A stretch of DNA of 64,000 nucleotides from CAYFZO01 sp965226235 (GTDB taxonomy: Bacteria > Pseudomonadota > Gammaproteobacteria > Poriferisulfidales > Oxydemutatoraceae), in NCBI GenBank assembly GCA_965226235.1, contig OZ245335.1:124001-188000 (forward strand), given 5' to 3'. The position numbers and the translations under genes are program-made. The stretch's first letter is position 1. Each line of letters begins with the position of its first letter. Positions 9,449 through 16,914 of the stretch are shown one piece after another. The notes beneath the pieces were generated by a model. That model worked only from the letters and a program-made list of their open reading frames with translations. It ran no database searches and was not told where the DNA came from.

Positions 9449-9743
9449 TATTGTTTTTTTCAATGGGTTATTGTTTTCTTTTCACAGGGTTTTTCACGGT
9501 TTTTTTGCGGGGTCTGCCGAAGCATGCGAGCTTGTTTTACAGGCCCTTATTTCAAAATGCCCGGGTGGTTCGGGGTATGCTGTTGATTGGTTGAGCCGCG
9601 CGTCAGGTTGCGTAAGCTACTGGCTGCACTCGGCATCGAGGCAGGGATTTTGCGGGAGGTCGCATGGAAGTTGCCGGGATCGGTAGCACGGGAGGCGGAA
9701 AGCAGACGAGGCATGTTGGGCGCCGGGCGCGACTGGATTGCTT
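9449..9743. other. Non-coding gap between tilS and waaF
   Basis: About 295 bp without a convincing gene. The first third is strikingly T-rich on the plus strand (several runs of 5-7 T between 9450 and 9505), unlike the GC-rich neighbourhood. No stem-loop strong enough to call a terminator was found before the T runs, and no RNA gene or repeat was recognised. It probably holds the promoter of the heptosyltransferase gene. Confidence 0.5.
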
Positions 9744-10871
9744 GTGAAGGCAAGGAGAATCCTGGTAATAGGTCCAGCCTGGCTGGGTGACATGGTGATG
9801 GCGCAGAGCCTGTTTATGGCTCTGAAGCACCTGAACCACGAGCATGTGATCGATGTCATGGCACCGCCTTGGTCCGCGCCGGTGCTCGCACGCATGCCGG
9901 AGGTGAGAAATGTCCTTGAAGTGGATATAAGCCACGGTGAGCTGGGGCTTTTGAAGCGGCTGTGCATCGCGCGGGGATTGCGGGGCAGGTACGATCAAGC
10001 CATCGTGTTGCCCAAATCCTTCAAGTCCGCGTTGATCCCCTGCTTTGCAGGTATTCCCCAACGTACCGCTTATCGGGGTGAGATGCGTTACTGGATCGTC
10101 AACGACATGCGGACGCACGAGGCAGGCGTTGCGACCAAAGCCGTCGAGTGCTACGTAGCCCTGGGAGCGGATCGGTCACTCCTCGGACAGGTTCCTGCGG
10201 TGGGTTTTCCTGCGCTACAGGTGCGTGCAGACAAGCGCCGCGAGGTAGCGGGGAGGTTGGGAATAGATGTAACCGCTCCCTGCGTCGCGTTGCTTCCCGG
10301 GGCCGAATTCGGGCCGTCCAAACGGTGGCCGGCAAGGTATTTTGGCGAATTGGGGGCCTTGTTGTCGCGGCAAGGGTTTGAGGTATATGTATTCGGTTCT
10401 TCCAGGGAGCGCGCCATGGGTGAGGAAGTCGTCGATGCGTCGGGCGGCAGTGCCAGGAGCCTGTGCGGGCAGACCAGCCTGGAAGAAGCCATCGATTTGC
10501 TGTCTATGGCGAGCGTCGCCATTGCCAATGACTCCAGACTGATGCACGTTGCAGCGGCGCTGAAGAGGCCGGTGGTCGCTCTTTACGGAGCGACCACGCC
10601 CGCGTACGCTCCGCCTCTGTGCGATCGGATGAGAATTCAGTACCTGGATCTGGATTGTAGCCCTTGCAGGGAGAGGCAGTGTCCGTACGGGCATTATGCC
10701 TGTCTGCGTAATCTTGCCGTACGCAGGGTATACGAGAGCGCGGTAGAGTTGCTGGCTGGTGACATCCCGGCCTCTTCGGTTGCGGCATTGCGGGCGGCAG
10801 GCAGGGGCGCTCGTGAAGCACCGGCCATGGTCGCCGTTCGCCTTGGGAATGGCAGCCTTCGGGAAGGCTGA
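9744..10871 (+). CDS. waaF: ADP-heptose--LPS heptosyltransferase II (GT9)
   Basis: 375-residue GT9 glycosyltransferase adding the second L-glycero-D-manno-heptose to the inner core of lipopolysaccharide. The N-terminus ILVIGPAWLGDMVMAQSLF matches WaaF, which characteristically reads IGPxWxGDM. Further support comes from ALLPGAEFGPSKRWP (acceptor domain), VFGSSRERAMGEEV, NDSRLMHVAAAL (GT9 ADP-heptose site; usual form NDSGLMHVAAAL) and a C-terminal Cys-rich CSPCRERQCPYGHYACLR typical of heptosyltransferases. In NDSRLMH an Arg replaces the usual Gly. Start GTG 9744 fits the family N-terminus; a TTG two codons upstream is an alternative, and no strong ribosome-binding site distinguishes them. Confidence 0.88.
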   Translation: MKARRILVIGPAWLGDMVMAQSLFMALKHLNHEHVIDVMAPPWSAPVLARMPEVRNVLEVDISHGELGLLKRLCIARGLRGRYDQAIVLPKSFKSALIPCFAGIPQRTAYRGEMRYWIVNDMRTHEAGVATKAVECYVALGADRSLLGQVPAVGFPALQVRADKRREVAGRLGIDVTAPCVALLPGAEFGPSKRWPARYFGELGALLSRQGFEVYVFGSSRERAMGEEVVDASGGSARSLCGQTSLEEAIDLLSMASVAIANDSRLMHVAAALKRPVVALYGATTPAYAPPLCDRMRIQYLDLDCSPCRERQCPYGHYACLRNLAVRRVYESAVELLAGDIPASSVAALRAAGRGAREAPAMVAVRLGNGSLREG

Positions 10872-10874
10872 CGC

Positions 10875-10904
10875 TTGACTGAAAACCTGGATGATGGATA
10901 TAAT
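10875..10904 (+). promoter_or_regulatory. Sigma70-type promoter of petABC
   Basis: TTGACT at 10875-10880 and a perfect TATAAT at 10899-10904, separated by 18 bp, lie immediately after the waaF stop and about 94 bp upstream of the petA ATG. This would give a 5' leader of roughly 85-90 nt. The in-frame TTG at 10875 is therefore better read as the -35 element than as an upstream petA start. Confidence 0.75.
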
Positions 10905-10997
10905 CTGCCAACCAAACGCGACTGTAACAAGTTTCTTTTCTCTTGGACTAATACGGCAGGGTTGCCGCATTGCACGTACCTGTTCGAATTCTCGACA

Positions 10998-11645
10998 ATG
11001 ATCAGCGACAAACCCGAAGAGAAAGACGAAAGCGGTACAGAGACCGTGTCCCAGCCAAGGGACTTGTCGCGACGCAACTTCCTGACTACCGCCGCGAGCG
11101 CGATAGGAGGCATCGGCCTTGCCACGTTGGCATGGCCGTTCATTTCTTCCCTGCAGCCCAGTGCCCATGCCAAGGCGGCTGGCGCGCCGGTGACCATTGA
11201 TCTCGACAAGCTGGGCGAAGGTGAATTGATGCGTGAGGAATGGCGCGGCAAGCCGATCTGGGTCGTGCGCCGGACCCAGGCGATGCTGGATGAGCTACAA
11301 AATCCGTCCGACCTCGCAAGATTGCGGGATCCCGCGTCCGAAGTGCCGCAACAGCCCGAGTACGCCCGCAATGAATATCGCTCGATCAAACCCGAATATC
11401 TGGTCCTGGTCGGTATCTGCACACACCTGGGATGCTCTCCTGCATTTCGACCTGACGTCGCTCCTGATGATCTGGGGGCTGCGTGGGAGGGTGGGTTTTT
11501 CTGTGCCTGCCATGGGTCTCGATTCGATCTGGCGGGGCGGGTCTATAAAAACGTGCCGGCGCCGAAAAACCTTGAAGTGCCTCCGTATCGCTACGTCACG
11601 GACAACCGGATCATCGTCGGGGAGTCCGATCAAGAGGATACTTGA
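10998..11645 (+). CDS. petA: Ubiquinol-cytochrome c reductase Rieske iron-sulfur subunit
   Basis: 215-residue Rieske protein of the cytochrome bc1 complex, which takes electrons from quinol at the Qo site. A twin-arginine signal-anchor SRRNFLTTAAS near residues 27-37 precedes a transmembrane segment (GGIGLATLAWPFISSL), as expected for Tat-dependent insertion. The [2Fe-2S] boxes are CTHLGC at 141-146 and CACHGS at 169-174; C141, H143, C169 and H172 would be ligands and C146/C171 the disulfide. Start ATG 10998 is chosen because the upstream extension covers the promoter. The stop TGA shares one base with the petB ATG (TGATG). Confidence 0.96.
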   Translation: MISDKPEEKDESGTETVSQPRDLSRRNFLTTAASAIGGIGLATLAWPFISSLQPSAHAKAAGAPVTIDLDKLGEGELMREEWRGKPIWVVRRTQAMLDELQNPSDLARLRDPASEVPQQPEYARNEYRSIKPEYLVLVGICTHLGCSPAFRPDVAPDDLGAAWEGGFFCACHGSRFDLAGRVYKNVPAPKNLEVPPYRYVTDNRIIVGESDQEDT

Positions 11646-13045
11646 TGGCTAATACGACACAGCCCGGTACCGGAGGGTTGATCGGCTGGATAGACGCCCG
11701 TTTCCCGCTTACCAAGGTGTTCCGTGAGCACCTGGCCGAATATTACGCGCCGAAGAACTTTAATTTCTGGTATTTTTTTGGCTCCCTGGCACTACTGATG
11801 CTGGTGTTGCAGATCGTCACCGGCATTTTTCTCACCATGCACTATAAACCCGACGCGGAGAAAGCGTTCGCCTCGGTTGAGTACATCATGCGTGACGTCG
11901 ATTGGGGATGGCTGATCCGTTATATGCATTCAACAGGAGCATCGGCCCTTTTCCTCGTTATTTATCTCCACATGTTCAGGGCCTTGCTGTACGGTTCCTA
12001 CAAGCAACCGCGCGAGCTGTTGTGGCTCATCGGAATGTTTCTTTACATTGCGTTGATGGCCGAAGCCTTCATGGGCTATCTGCTGCCGTGGGGGCAGATG
12101 TCCTACTGGGGGGCGCAGGTGATCATCAACCTGTTTGGTGCCATTCCGTACATAGGACCGGATCTGGCGTTATGGATTCGCGGAGACTACGTCGTTTCGG
12201 ATGCGACGCTGAACAGGTTTTTTTCCTTTCACGTGATCGCGGTGCCGCTGGTTCTGGTCGTATTTGTATTTTTACATATCGTAGCGTTACACCAGGTCGG
12301 CTCCAACAACCCTGACGGGATCGAGATCAAGGAAAACAAGAACAAGCAAGGCATACCCTCGGACGGCATCCCTTTCCATCCGTATTACACGGTCAAGGAC
12401 ATCGTTGGCGTGACGGTGTTTCTGCTCCTGTTCGCGGCGGTCGTCTTTTATATGCCGGAGATGAACGGTTATTTCCTCGAAGCGGAAAACTTTGTGCCGG
12501 CCAACCCTTTGTTGACACCCGATCATATTGCTCCGCTTTGGTATTTCACGCCTTTCTATACGATTCTGCGCGCGATTCCTGATCCTTGGTACGGGGTGCT
12601 TGCGATGGGGGCGGCGATCGTGGTTCTGTTTTTTCTACCGTGGATTGATAAAAACCCGGTGAAATCGATTCGGTATCGCAGCATGCTGCACAAGCTCAAC
12701 CTGATGATTTTTGCGGTTGTATTTATCGTTCTCGGTTACCTGGGGACGATGCCCGTGCGTCCGTTGCTGGTTGAAATGGCAGTGCGTTTCAGCGAGTTGT
12801 ATTTTCTGTTTTTCTTTTTCCTGTGGGTTTTTGGAAAACCGCGCAGCAGCAGGGTGTGTTACAGCAGTTTCTTGCTGATTCTGGGTGTGATTACCCTTTA
12901 CGACTACTGGCGCATCTCTCCCGACATCGCGGATTACGTTACGTGGGGCTGGTTTATTCCTGCCGTTTACCTGGCAGTATTTCTGCTGTCACCGATATTT
13001 ACGACGCTGGCCGAGGATCAGCCGGTCCCGAACAGGCTTACATGA
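11645..13045 (+). CDS. petB: Ubiquinol-cytochrome c reductase cytochrome b
   Basis: 466-residue cytochrome b, the membrane core of bc1 with both hemes and the Qo/Qi sites. The expected histidine pairs are H95/H109 (MHSTGASALFLVIYLHM) and H196/H211 (FHVIAVPL...LHIVALH). The glycine-rich GSYKQPRELLW and PWGQMSYWGAQV regions are conserved. The C-terminal part carries the extra helices of full-length proteobacterial cytochrome b rather than a split b6/subunit IV. The Qo motif reads P297-L-W-Y300 instead of PEWY, within DHIAPLWYFTPFYTILR. It overlaps petA by 1 bp and petC by 4 bp, so petABC is one translationally coupled operon. Confidence 0.97.
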   Translation: MANTTQPGTGGLIGWIDARFPLTKVFREHLAEYYAPKNFNFWYFFGSLALLMLVLQIVTGIFLTMHYKPDAEKAFASVEYIMRDVDWGWLIRYMHSTGASALFLVIYLHMFRALLYGSYKQPRELLWLIGMFLYIALMAEAFMGYLLPWGQMSYWGAQVIINLFGAIPYIGPDLALWIRGDYVVSDATLNRFFSFHVIAVPLVLVVFVFLHIVALHQVGSNNPDGIEIKENKNKQGIPSDGIPFHPYYTVKDIVGVTVFLLLFAAVVFYMPEMNGYFLEAENFVPANPLLTPDHIAPLWYFTPFYTILRAIPDPWYGVLAMGAAIVVLFFLPWIDKNPVKSIRYRSMLHKLNLMIFAVVFIVLGYLGTMPVRPLLVEMAVRFSELYFLFFFFLWVFGKPRSSRVCYSSFLLILGVITLYDYWRISPDIADYVTWGWFIPAVYLAVFLLSPIFTTLAEDQPVPNRLT

Positions 13046-13818
13046 GGATAGCTCGTCTGGCATTGCCGCTTGCGGTACTGTTGTCCGGGGGTGCCGTTTC
13101 CGGGGCGGCTTCGGCCGCGGATACCGGGTATCCGCTTGAAGCGGCAAACGTCGCGCTGTCCAGCCTTGGAGCCTTGCAGCGAGGAGCCAGATACTTTGTC
13201 AATTACTGCATCAGTTGTCACAGCGCCCAGTACAGTCGCTATGAAAGAATCGGCGAGGACCTCGGGCTGACCGAAGAGCAGGTCAGGGAAAATCTTATTT
13301 TTACGCGACAGAAAATCGGAGAATTGCTGGTCGTGTCCTTCCAAAAAGAGAATGCCCTGGAGTGGTTCGGCGCAGTGCCAATGGATTTGACCCTCATCGC
13401 CCGTGCCCGGGGTGCCGACTGGCTATACACGTATCTGAAATCATTTTATCTTGACGAGACCCGTCCTACCGGGGTGAACAACGCCTTGTTTCATAATGTT
13501 TCGATGCCGCATGTTTTATGGGAGCTTCAGGGCTGGCAGGAGCCGGTTTACAAGACAGCCAAGGATGCCAGCGGCGAAGAAAAGCAGGTATTGGCAGGCA
13601 TGAAATTGGTGAAACCAGGATCGATGTCCGAGCAGCAATACGACGACATGTTGCATGATCTGGTGAGCTTCATGGTATACCTTTCGGAGCCGATTGCCGC
13701 GAACCGCAAGGCCATGGGAATCTGGGTGCTGTTGTTTTTTCTGGCCTTTGGTGGTATAGCCTATGCGCTGAAGAAGGAGTACTGGAGAGACATCGATTCA
13801 TCCGGGGAGGATCATTAG
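13042..13818 (+). CDS. petC: Cytochrome c1
   Basis: 258-residue cytochrome c1, passing electrons from the Rieske protein to soluble cytochrome c in the periplasm. It has a Sec signal peptide (residues 1 to about 26), the heme c attachment motif CISCH at 56-60, a VPMDLTLIARARG block supplying the probable Met ligand, and a C-terminal transmembrane anchor (IWVLLFFLAFGGIAYAL) with a positively charged cytoplasmic end. The start ATG 13042 sits within the petB stop (ATGA). The length and order petA-petB-petC are standard for gammaproteobacteria. Confidence 0.96.
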   Translation: MRIARLALPLAVLLSGGAVSGAASAADTGYPLEAANVALSSLGALQRGARYFVNYCISCHSAQYSRYERIGEDLGLTEEQVRENLIFTRQKIGELLVVSFQKENALEWFGAVPMDLTLIARARGADWLYTYLKSFYLDETRPTGVNNALFHNVSMPHVLWELQGWQEPVYKTAKDASGEEKQVLAGMKLVKPGSMSEQQYDDMLHDLVSFMVYLSEPIAANRKAMGIWVLLFFLAFGGIAYALKKEYWRDIDSSGEDH

Positions 13819-14472
13819 TTGGCGCTGGGTTCCAGGAAGTCTCACGGGGTTGAAGAACATTCTTCGATCGTGCTGTTTTCAAATCCGGTTTGTCCGGAAA
13901 GCCACCGCATACGCTTGGTGCTTTCCGAAAAGGATATCGCCTTCAACCTGGTGAATGTACCTAACCAGAACAAGCCGCCGGAGGATCTGCTTACGTTGAA
14001 CCCTGGCGGGCGCTTGCCGACCCTGGCCGATCGCACCCTGGTCATCGACGAGCCACGTATTATCAGCGAATATCTGGATGAGCGATTTCCGCACCCACCG
14101 CTGATGCCAGTAGAACCTATACCTCGGGCCAAGCTGCGTATCGTGCTGTTGCACATTGAAAAAGAATGGTATCCCCTGATCCGGCGGGCCTTGAACCCTC
14201 GATCGAAAAATGCCGAAAAAGCCAGTATGAAGTTGACGGACGATGTGCTCGCTCATGCGGATATGTTCAAAATGAAGCGCTTTTTCATGAGCGATGAATT
14301 CAGCCTCGTCGATTGCGCCATTGCGCCGCTGCTGTGGCGTTTCCCTGGTCTCGGCATCACCTTGCCGCCCAACGTGGCGAAGGCGATCAACCGCTATCGC
14401 AGGCAGGTGTTTAGCCGATCTGGGTTCATTCGTAGCCTGAGCCAGGAGGAGAGTCGGATGCCCCTGAGTTGA
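13819..14472 (+). CDS. sspA: Stringent starvation protein A (GST-fold)
   Basis: 217-residue GST-like protein. In E. coli SspA binds RNA polymerase and reprograms transcription under starvation and acid stress. The N-terminal thioredoxin-like half has LFSNPVCPESHRIRLVLSEKDI and NPGGRLPTLADRTLVIDEPRIISEYLDERFPHPPLMP, matching SspA; the C-terminal helical GST domain follows (FSLVDCAIAPLLWR). The start is a TTG at 13819 directly after the petC stop, with GGGGAGG at 13803-13809 as ribosome-binding site. petABC-sspA is a common gammaproteobacterial order, but the usual following sspB is not here; instead the gene converges with a flavoenzyme, overlapping its 3' end by 47 bp. Confidence 0.88.
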   Translation: MALGSRKSHGVEEHSSIVLFSNPVCPESHRIRLVLSEKDIAFNLVNVPNQNKPPEDLLTLNPGGRLPTLADRTLVIDEPRIISEYLDERFPHPPLMPVEPIPRAKLRIVLLHIEKEWYPLIRRALNPRSKNAEKASMKLTDDVLAHADMFKMKRFFMSDEFSLVDCAIAPLLWRFPGLGITLPPNVAKAINRYRRQVFSRSGFIRSLSQEESRMPLS

Positions 14473-15877
14473 TATTTGGATCCTCCGACCGAGGCACCTC
14501 GGGCGAGGGGATGCCTTTGCCCGGGTTGAAAATGCCGCGTGGATCGAATACCCGCATTATTCTCCGGGACAGTTCCAGTGTTTCCGGAGAGATTTCTCTC
14601 GCTACGTAGTTTTTTTTCACCAGTCCTACCCCGTGTTCCCCAGACAGGGTTCCTCCGAGCGCAAGCGTCGCGTCGAAAATTTCCGATACGCAACGTTCGG
14701 CCGCATGCTTTTGTTCGGGGTCTTTCGATTCGTAGAGCACGTTGACGTGCAGGTTGCCGTTACCGGCATGGCCGAAGCTGGCGATGTTTAGCCGATGCCG
14801 GTCGCCGATCGCGTGTATTTTCCGAATGAAAACGGCCAGTTGCGAAACCGGTACGACGACGTCTTCGTTGATTTTTCCGGTTGCGAGCGACCGCAGGGTC
14901 GGAGATAGCTTTTTCCGTGCTTCCCTGAGTTTTTTCGCTTCGCCGGGGTTGTTGGCGATGTCGAAGGAGATCAGGCCCTCGTTGGTCGCGGCACGCTGGA
15001 TACCCTCGACTGCTGCAGCGAGCGCTGCGTGATCCCCATCGGCTTCTATCAGGAGCAACGCCTGGGTCTCCGCGTGCAGCTTGACGTCGCCGTGCCTGTG
15101 CACCAGGCGAACGCTCGTGGCATCCATGAGTTCCAGCGCGCTGGGGGTCGCCGCCTGCGCCATGATCGCGGTGACGGCGTGTGCAGCGGCTTCGACCGAG
15201 TGGTAGCAGGCGCGCATGATTCTTTTGTGCGGCGGAGATGGTATCAACTTGAGCGTTGCTTCGGTAATCATGGCGAGCGTCCCTTCCGAGCCCACGATCA
15301 GTCTCGTCAGGTCCAGCCCGACGACACCCTTGGTTGTCTGCGTACCGGTTACTATGGATTTTCCATCGCCGGTGACGGCTTTCAGGCCCAGGGTGTTTTC
15401 TCGGGCCGTCCCGTATTTGACGGCTCGAGGGCCAGCGGCGTTGCACGCAAGGTTGCCGCCGAGCGTCGAGTAATCGGCGCTACTCGGGTCAGGTGGCCAG
15501 AACAGGCCATAGGGTTTGCAATAATTCTGAATCTCGGTGTTCAATGCGCCGGGCTGTGACCGCAGCGTGTGGTCGCCGGCGTTGATTTCGATAATTTTCT
15601 TCATGCGCTCGAACGACATCACGATACCGCCGCGCGTAGGCACGGTCGCTCCCGTGGTGTTGGTGCCGCGCCCACGCGCGGTAATCGCTATCCGATGTTG
15701 ATAGCATTTGCCTACGATTGCCGCGACCTGCTCGTGTTCCAGCGGGAATACCACCGCGTCCGGCATCGCGTGCAGGCGGCTGTTATCGTAGCCATAGGTC
15801 CAGCAGTCGCTTGGCGCGGTCAGCACTTCCACGTCGGTCGCTGCTTTCAGGTGCGATAGAAAAGCCTTGTCGAGCAA
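14426..15877 (-). CDS. FAD-binding oxidase, GlcD/D-lactate dehydrogenase type
   Basis: 483-residue flavoprotein of the FAD-linked oxidase family (glycolate oxidase GlcD, D-lactate dehydrogenase). The PCMH-type FAD domain covers roughly residues 30-215 with ARGRGTNTTGATVPTRGGIVMS, LRSQPG and the GGNLACNAAGPRAVKYG block; the C-terminal FAD-oxidase domain holds SFGHAGNGNLHVN and ends GGTLSGEHGVGLVKK, both conserved. It probably oxidises an alpha-hydroxy acid such as glycolate or D-lactate, glycolate being a plausible RuBisCO oxygenase by-product in an autotroph. No glcE/glcF partner is adjacent. It lies 9 bp downstream of diaA on the same strand. Confidence 0.85.
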   Translation of the reverse strand: MLDKAFLSHLKAATDVEVLTAPSDCWTYGYDNSRLHAMPDAVVFPLEHEQVAAIVGKCYQHRIAITARGRGTNTTGATVPTRGGIVMSFERMKKIIEINAGDHTLRSQPGALNTEIQNYCKPYGLFWPPDPSSADYSTLGGNLACNAAGPRAVKYGTARENTLGLKAVTGDGKSIVTGTQTTKGVVGLDLTRLIVGSEGTLAMITEATLKLIPSPPHKRIMRACYHSVEAAAHAVTAIMAQAATPSALELMDATSVRLVHRHGDVKLHAETQALLLIEADGDHAALAAAVEGIQRAATNEGLISFDIANNPGEAKKLREARKKLSPTLRSLATGKINEDVVVPVSQLAVFIRKIHAIGDRHRLNIASFGHAGNGNLHVNVLYESKDPEQKHAAERCVSEIFDATLALGGTLSGEHGVGLVKKNYVAREISPETLELSRRIMRVFDPRGIFNPGKGIPSPEVPRSEDPNINSGASDSPPGSGYE

Positions 15878-15886
15878 CGGCGTGTA

Positions 15887-16474
15887 TCAGCCGGGTTGTA
15901 ATTGTTGGTCTATTACGGCACAGAGGCAGTGGATGACGAGCAGATGGATCTCCTGCACCCTTGCAGTGGAGTTCGACGGTGCCCGGATCTCTACGTCGTC
16001 CTTGCCTAGTAAGGTCGCCATACGTCCTCCATCCTTGCCGCTTAGCGCGATAGTCTGCATACCTTGCCGGTGCGCCTGCTGGATCGCTGCGTTGACGTTG
16101 CCGGAATTGCCGCTGGTGCTGATCGCGAGCAGTATTTCGCCAGGGCGTCCCAAGGCTTCGATCTGGCGGGAAAAGACGCTTTTGTAGTCGATGTCGTTGG
16201 CGATCGAGGTCAGTGTCGAGGTGTCGGTCGTCAGCGCGATAGCGGCAATCCCGCGCCGGTTGGTTTCGAACCGGTTGATCAGCTCAGATGAAAAATGCTG
16301 GGCGTCGGCGGCAGACCCGCCGTTGCCGCAACTCAAGACCTTGAGCCCAAGATTGATTCTCTGCACCAGCAGTTCGCTGGCCTTGGCGATGGGTTCTTCC
16401 AGGCGAGCGCTTGCCATCTGCTTGGCGCGGATGCTTTCTTCAAATGCATTGCGTATGCAATCCCGTGTGTTCAC
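15887..16474 (-). CDS. diaA: SIS-domain protein DiaA (GmhA-like)
   Basis: 195-residue phosphosugar isomerase-fold (SIS) protein. SIS blocks VLSCGNGGSAADAQHFSSELINRFETNR and LLAISTSGNSGNVNAAIQQA are close to both GmhA (sedoheptulose-7-phosphate isomerase) and DiaA (DnaA-binding initiation stimulator). The order rsmI, lpoA, yraN, then this gene is the E. coli yraL-yraM-yraN-yraO(diaA) order, which favours DiaA. An enzymatic GmhA role cannot be excluded from sequence alone. The start is ATG 16474, 69 bp after yraN. Confidence 0.8.
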   Translation of the reverse strand: MNTRDCIRNAFEESIRAKQMASARLEEPIAKASELLVQRINLGLKVLSCGNGGSAADAQHFSSELINRFETNRRGIAAIALTTDTSTLTSIANDIDYKSVFSRQIEALGRPGEILLAISTSGNSGNVNAAIQQAHRQGMQTIALSGKDGGRMATLLGKDDVEIRAPSNSTARVQEIHLLVIHCLCAVIDQQLQPG

Positions 16475-16543
16475 GATCCAAATCCCGCGCGTGCTACGCT
16501 GCCTGCCGTGGGAGCAGCGCAGGAATCATGCTGCTCTTTGTTA

Positions 16544-16906
16544 TTACCATTCGGCATCAAACGAGTTTTTTATCCATTCGGCTTCGGCTGACGGCCCACC
16601 GTCAAAAGTGACGCTGTCAAATCTGATGGGACCATCATGCGGATGTTTTTTCAGAAATTCATGTGCACTCCGGATAATCCTCGATTGTTTATCGGGGCCT
16701 ATGCTTTCGCCGGCGCAGCCATACGTGCTGCTGCGACGGTAGCGTACCTCGATGAAGACCAGCGTGGAACCATCATGCATGATCAGGTCGATCTCGCCAA
16801 AACGTGTGCGGTAATTTTCTTCAATCAGGCTTAGCTCGCGGGCGGACAGGAATTTCTTTGCGCGTTGCTCGGCCTGCCTGCCGAGTTCAATGGTCGAAGT
16901 CTGCAT
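16544..16906 (-). CDS. yraN: YraN family endonuclease-fold protein (UPF0102)
   Basis: 120-residue UPF0102 protein with a restriction-endonuclease-like fold of unknown precise function. The core GEIDLIMHDGSTLVFIEVRYR carries the predicted acidic/lysine-type active site residues, followed by QSRIIRSAHEFL. Start ATG 16906 was chosen because MQTSTIELGRQAEQRAKKFL matches the family N-terminus; an upstream start would overlap lpoA. It sits 8 bp after the lpoA stop and follows the conserved lpoA-yraN-diaA order. Confidence 0.87.
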   Translation of the reverse strand: MQTSTIELGRQAEQRAKKFLSARELSLIEENYRTRFGEIDLIMHDGSTLVFIEVRYRRSSTYGCAGESIGPDKQSRIIRSAHEFLKKHPHDGPIRFDSVTFDGGPSAEAEWIKNSFDAEW

Positions 16907-16914
16907 CGGGATGT

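Noticed and set aside
9375..9686. ORFs across the T-rich gap after tilS
   Set aside because: Translations are low-complexity Phe-rich and overlap tilS; nothing like a protein family.
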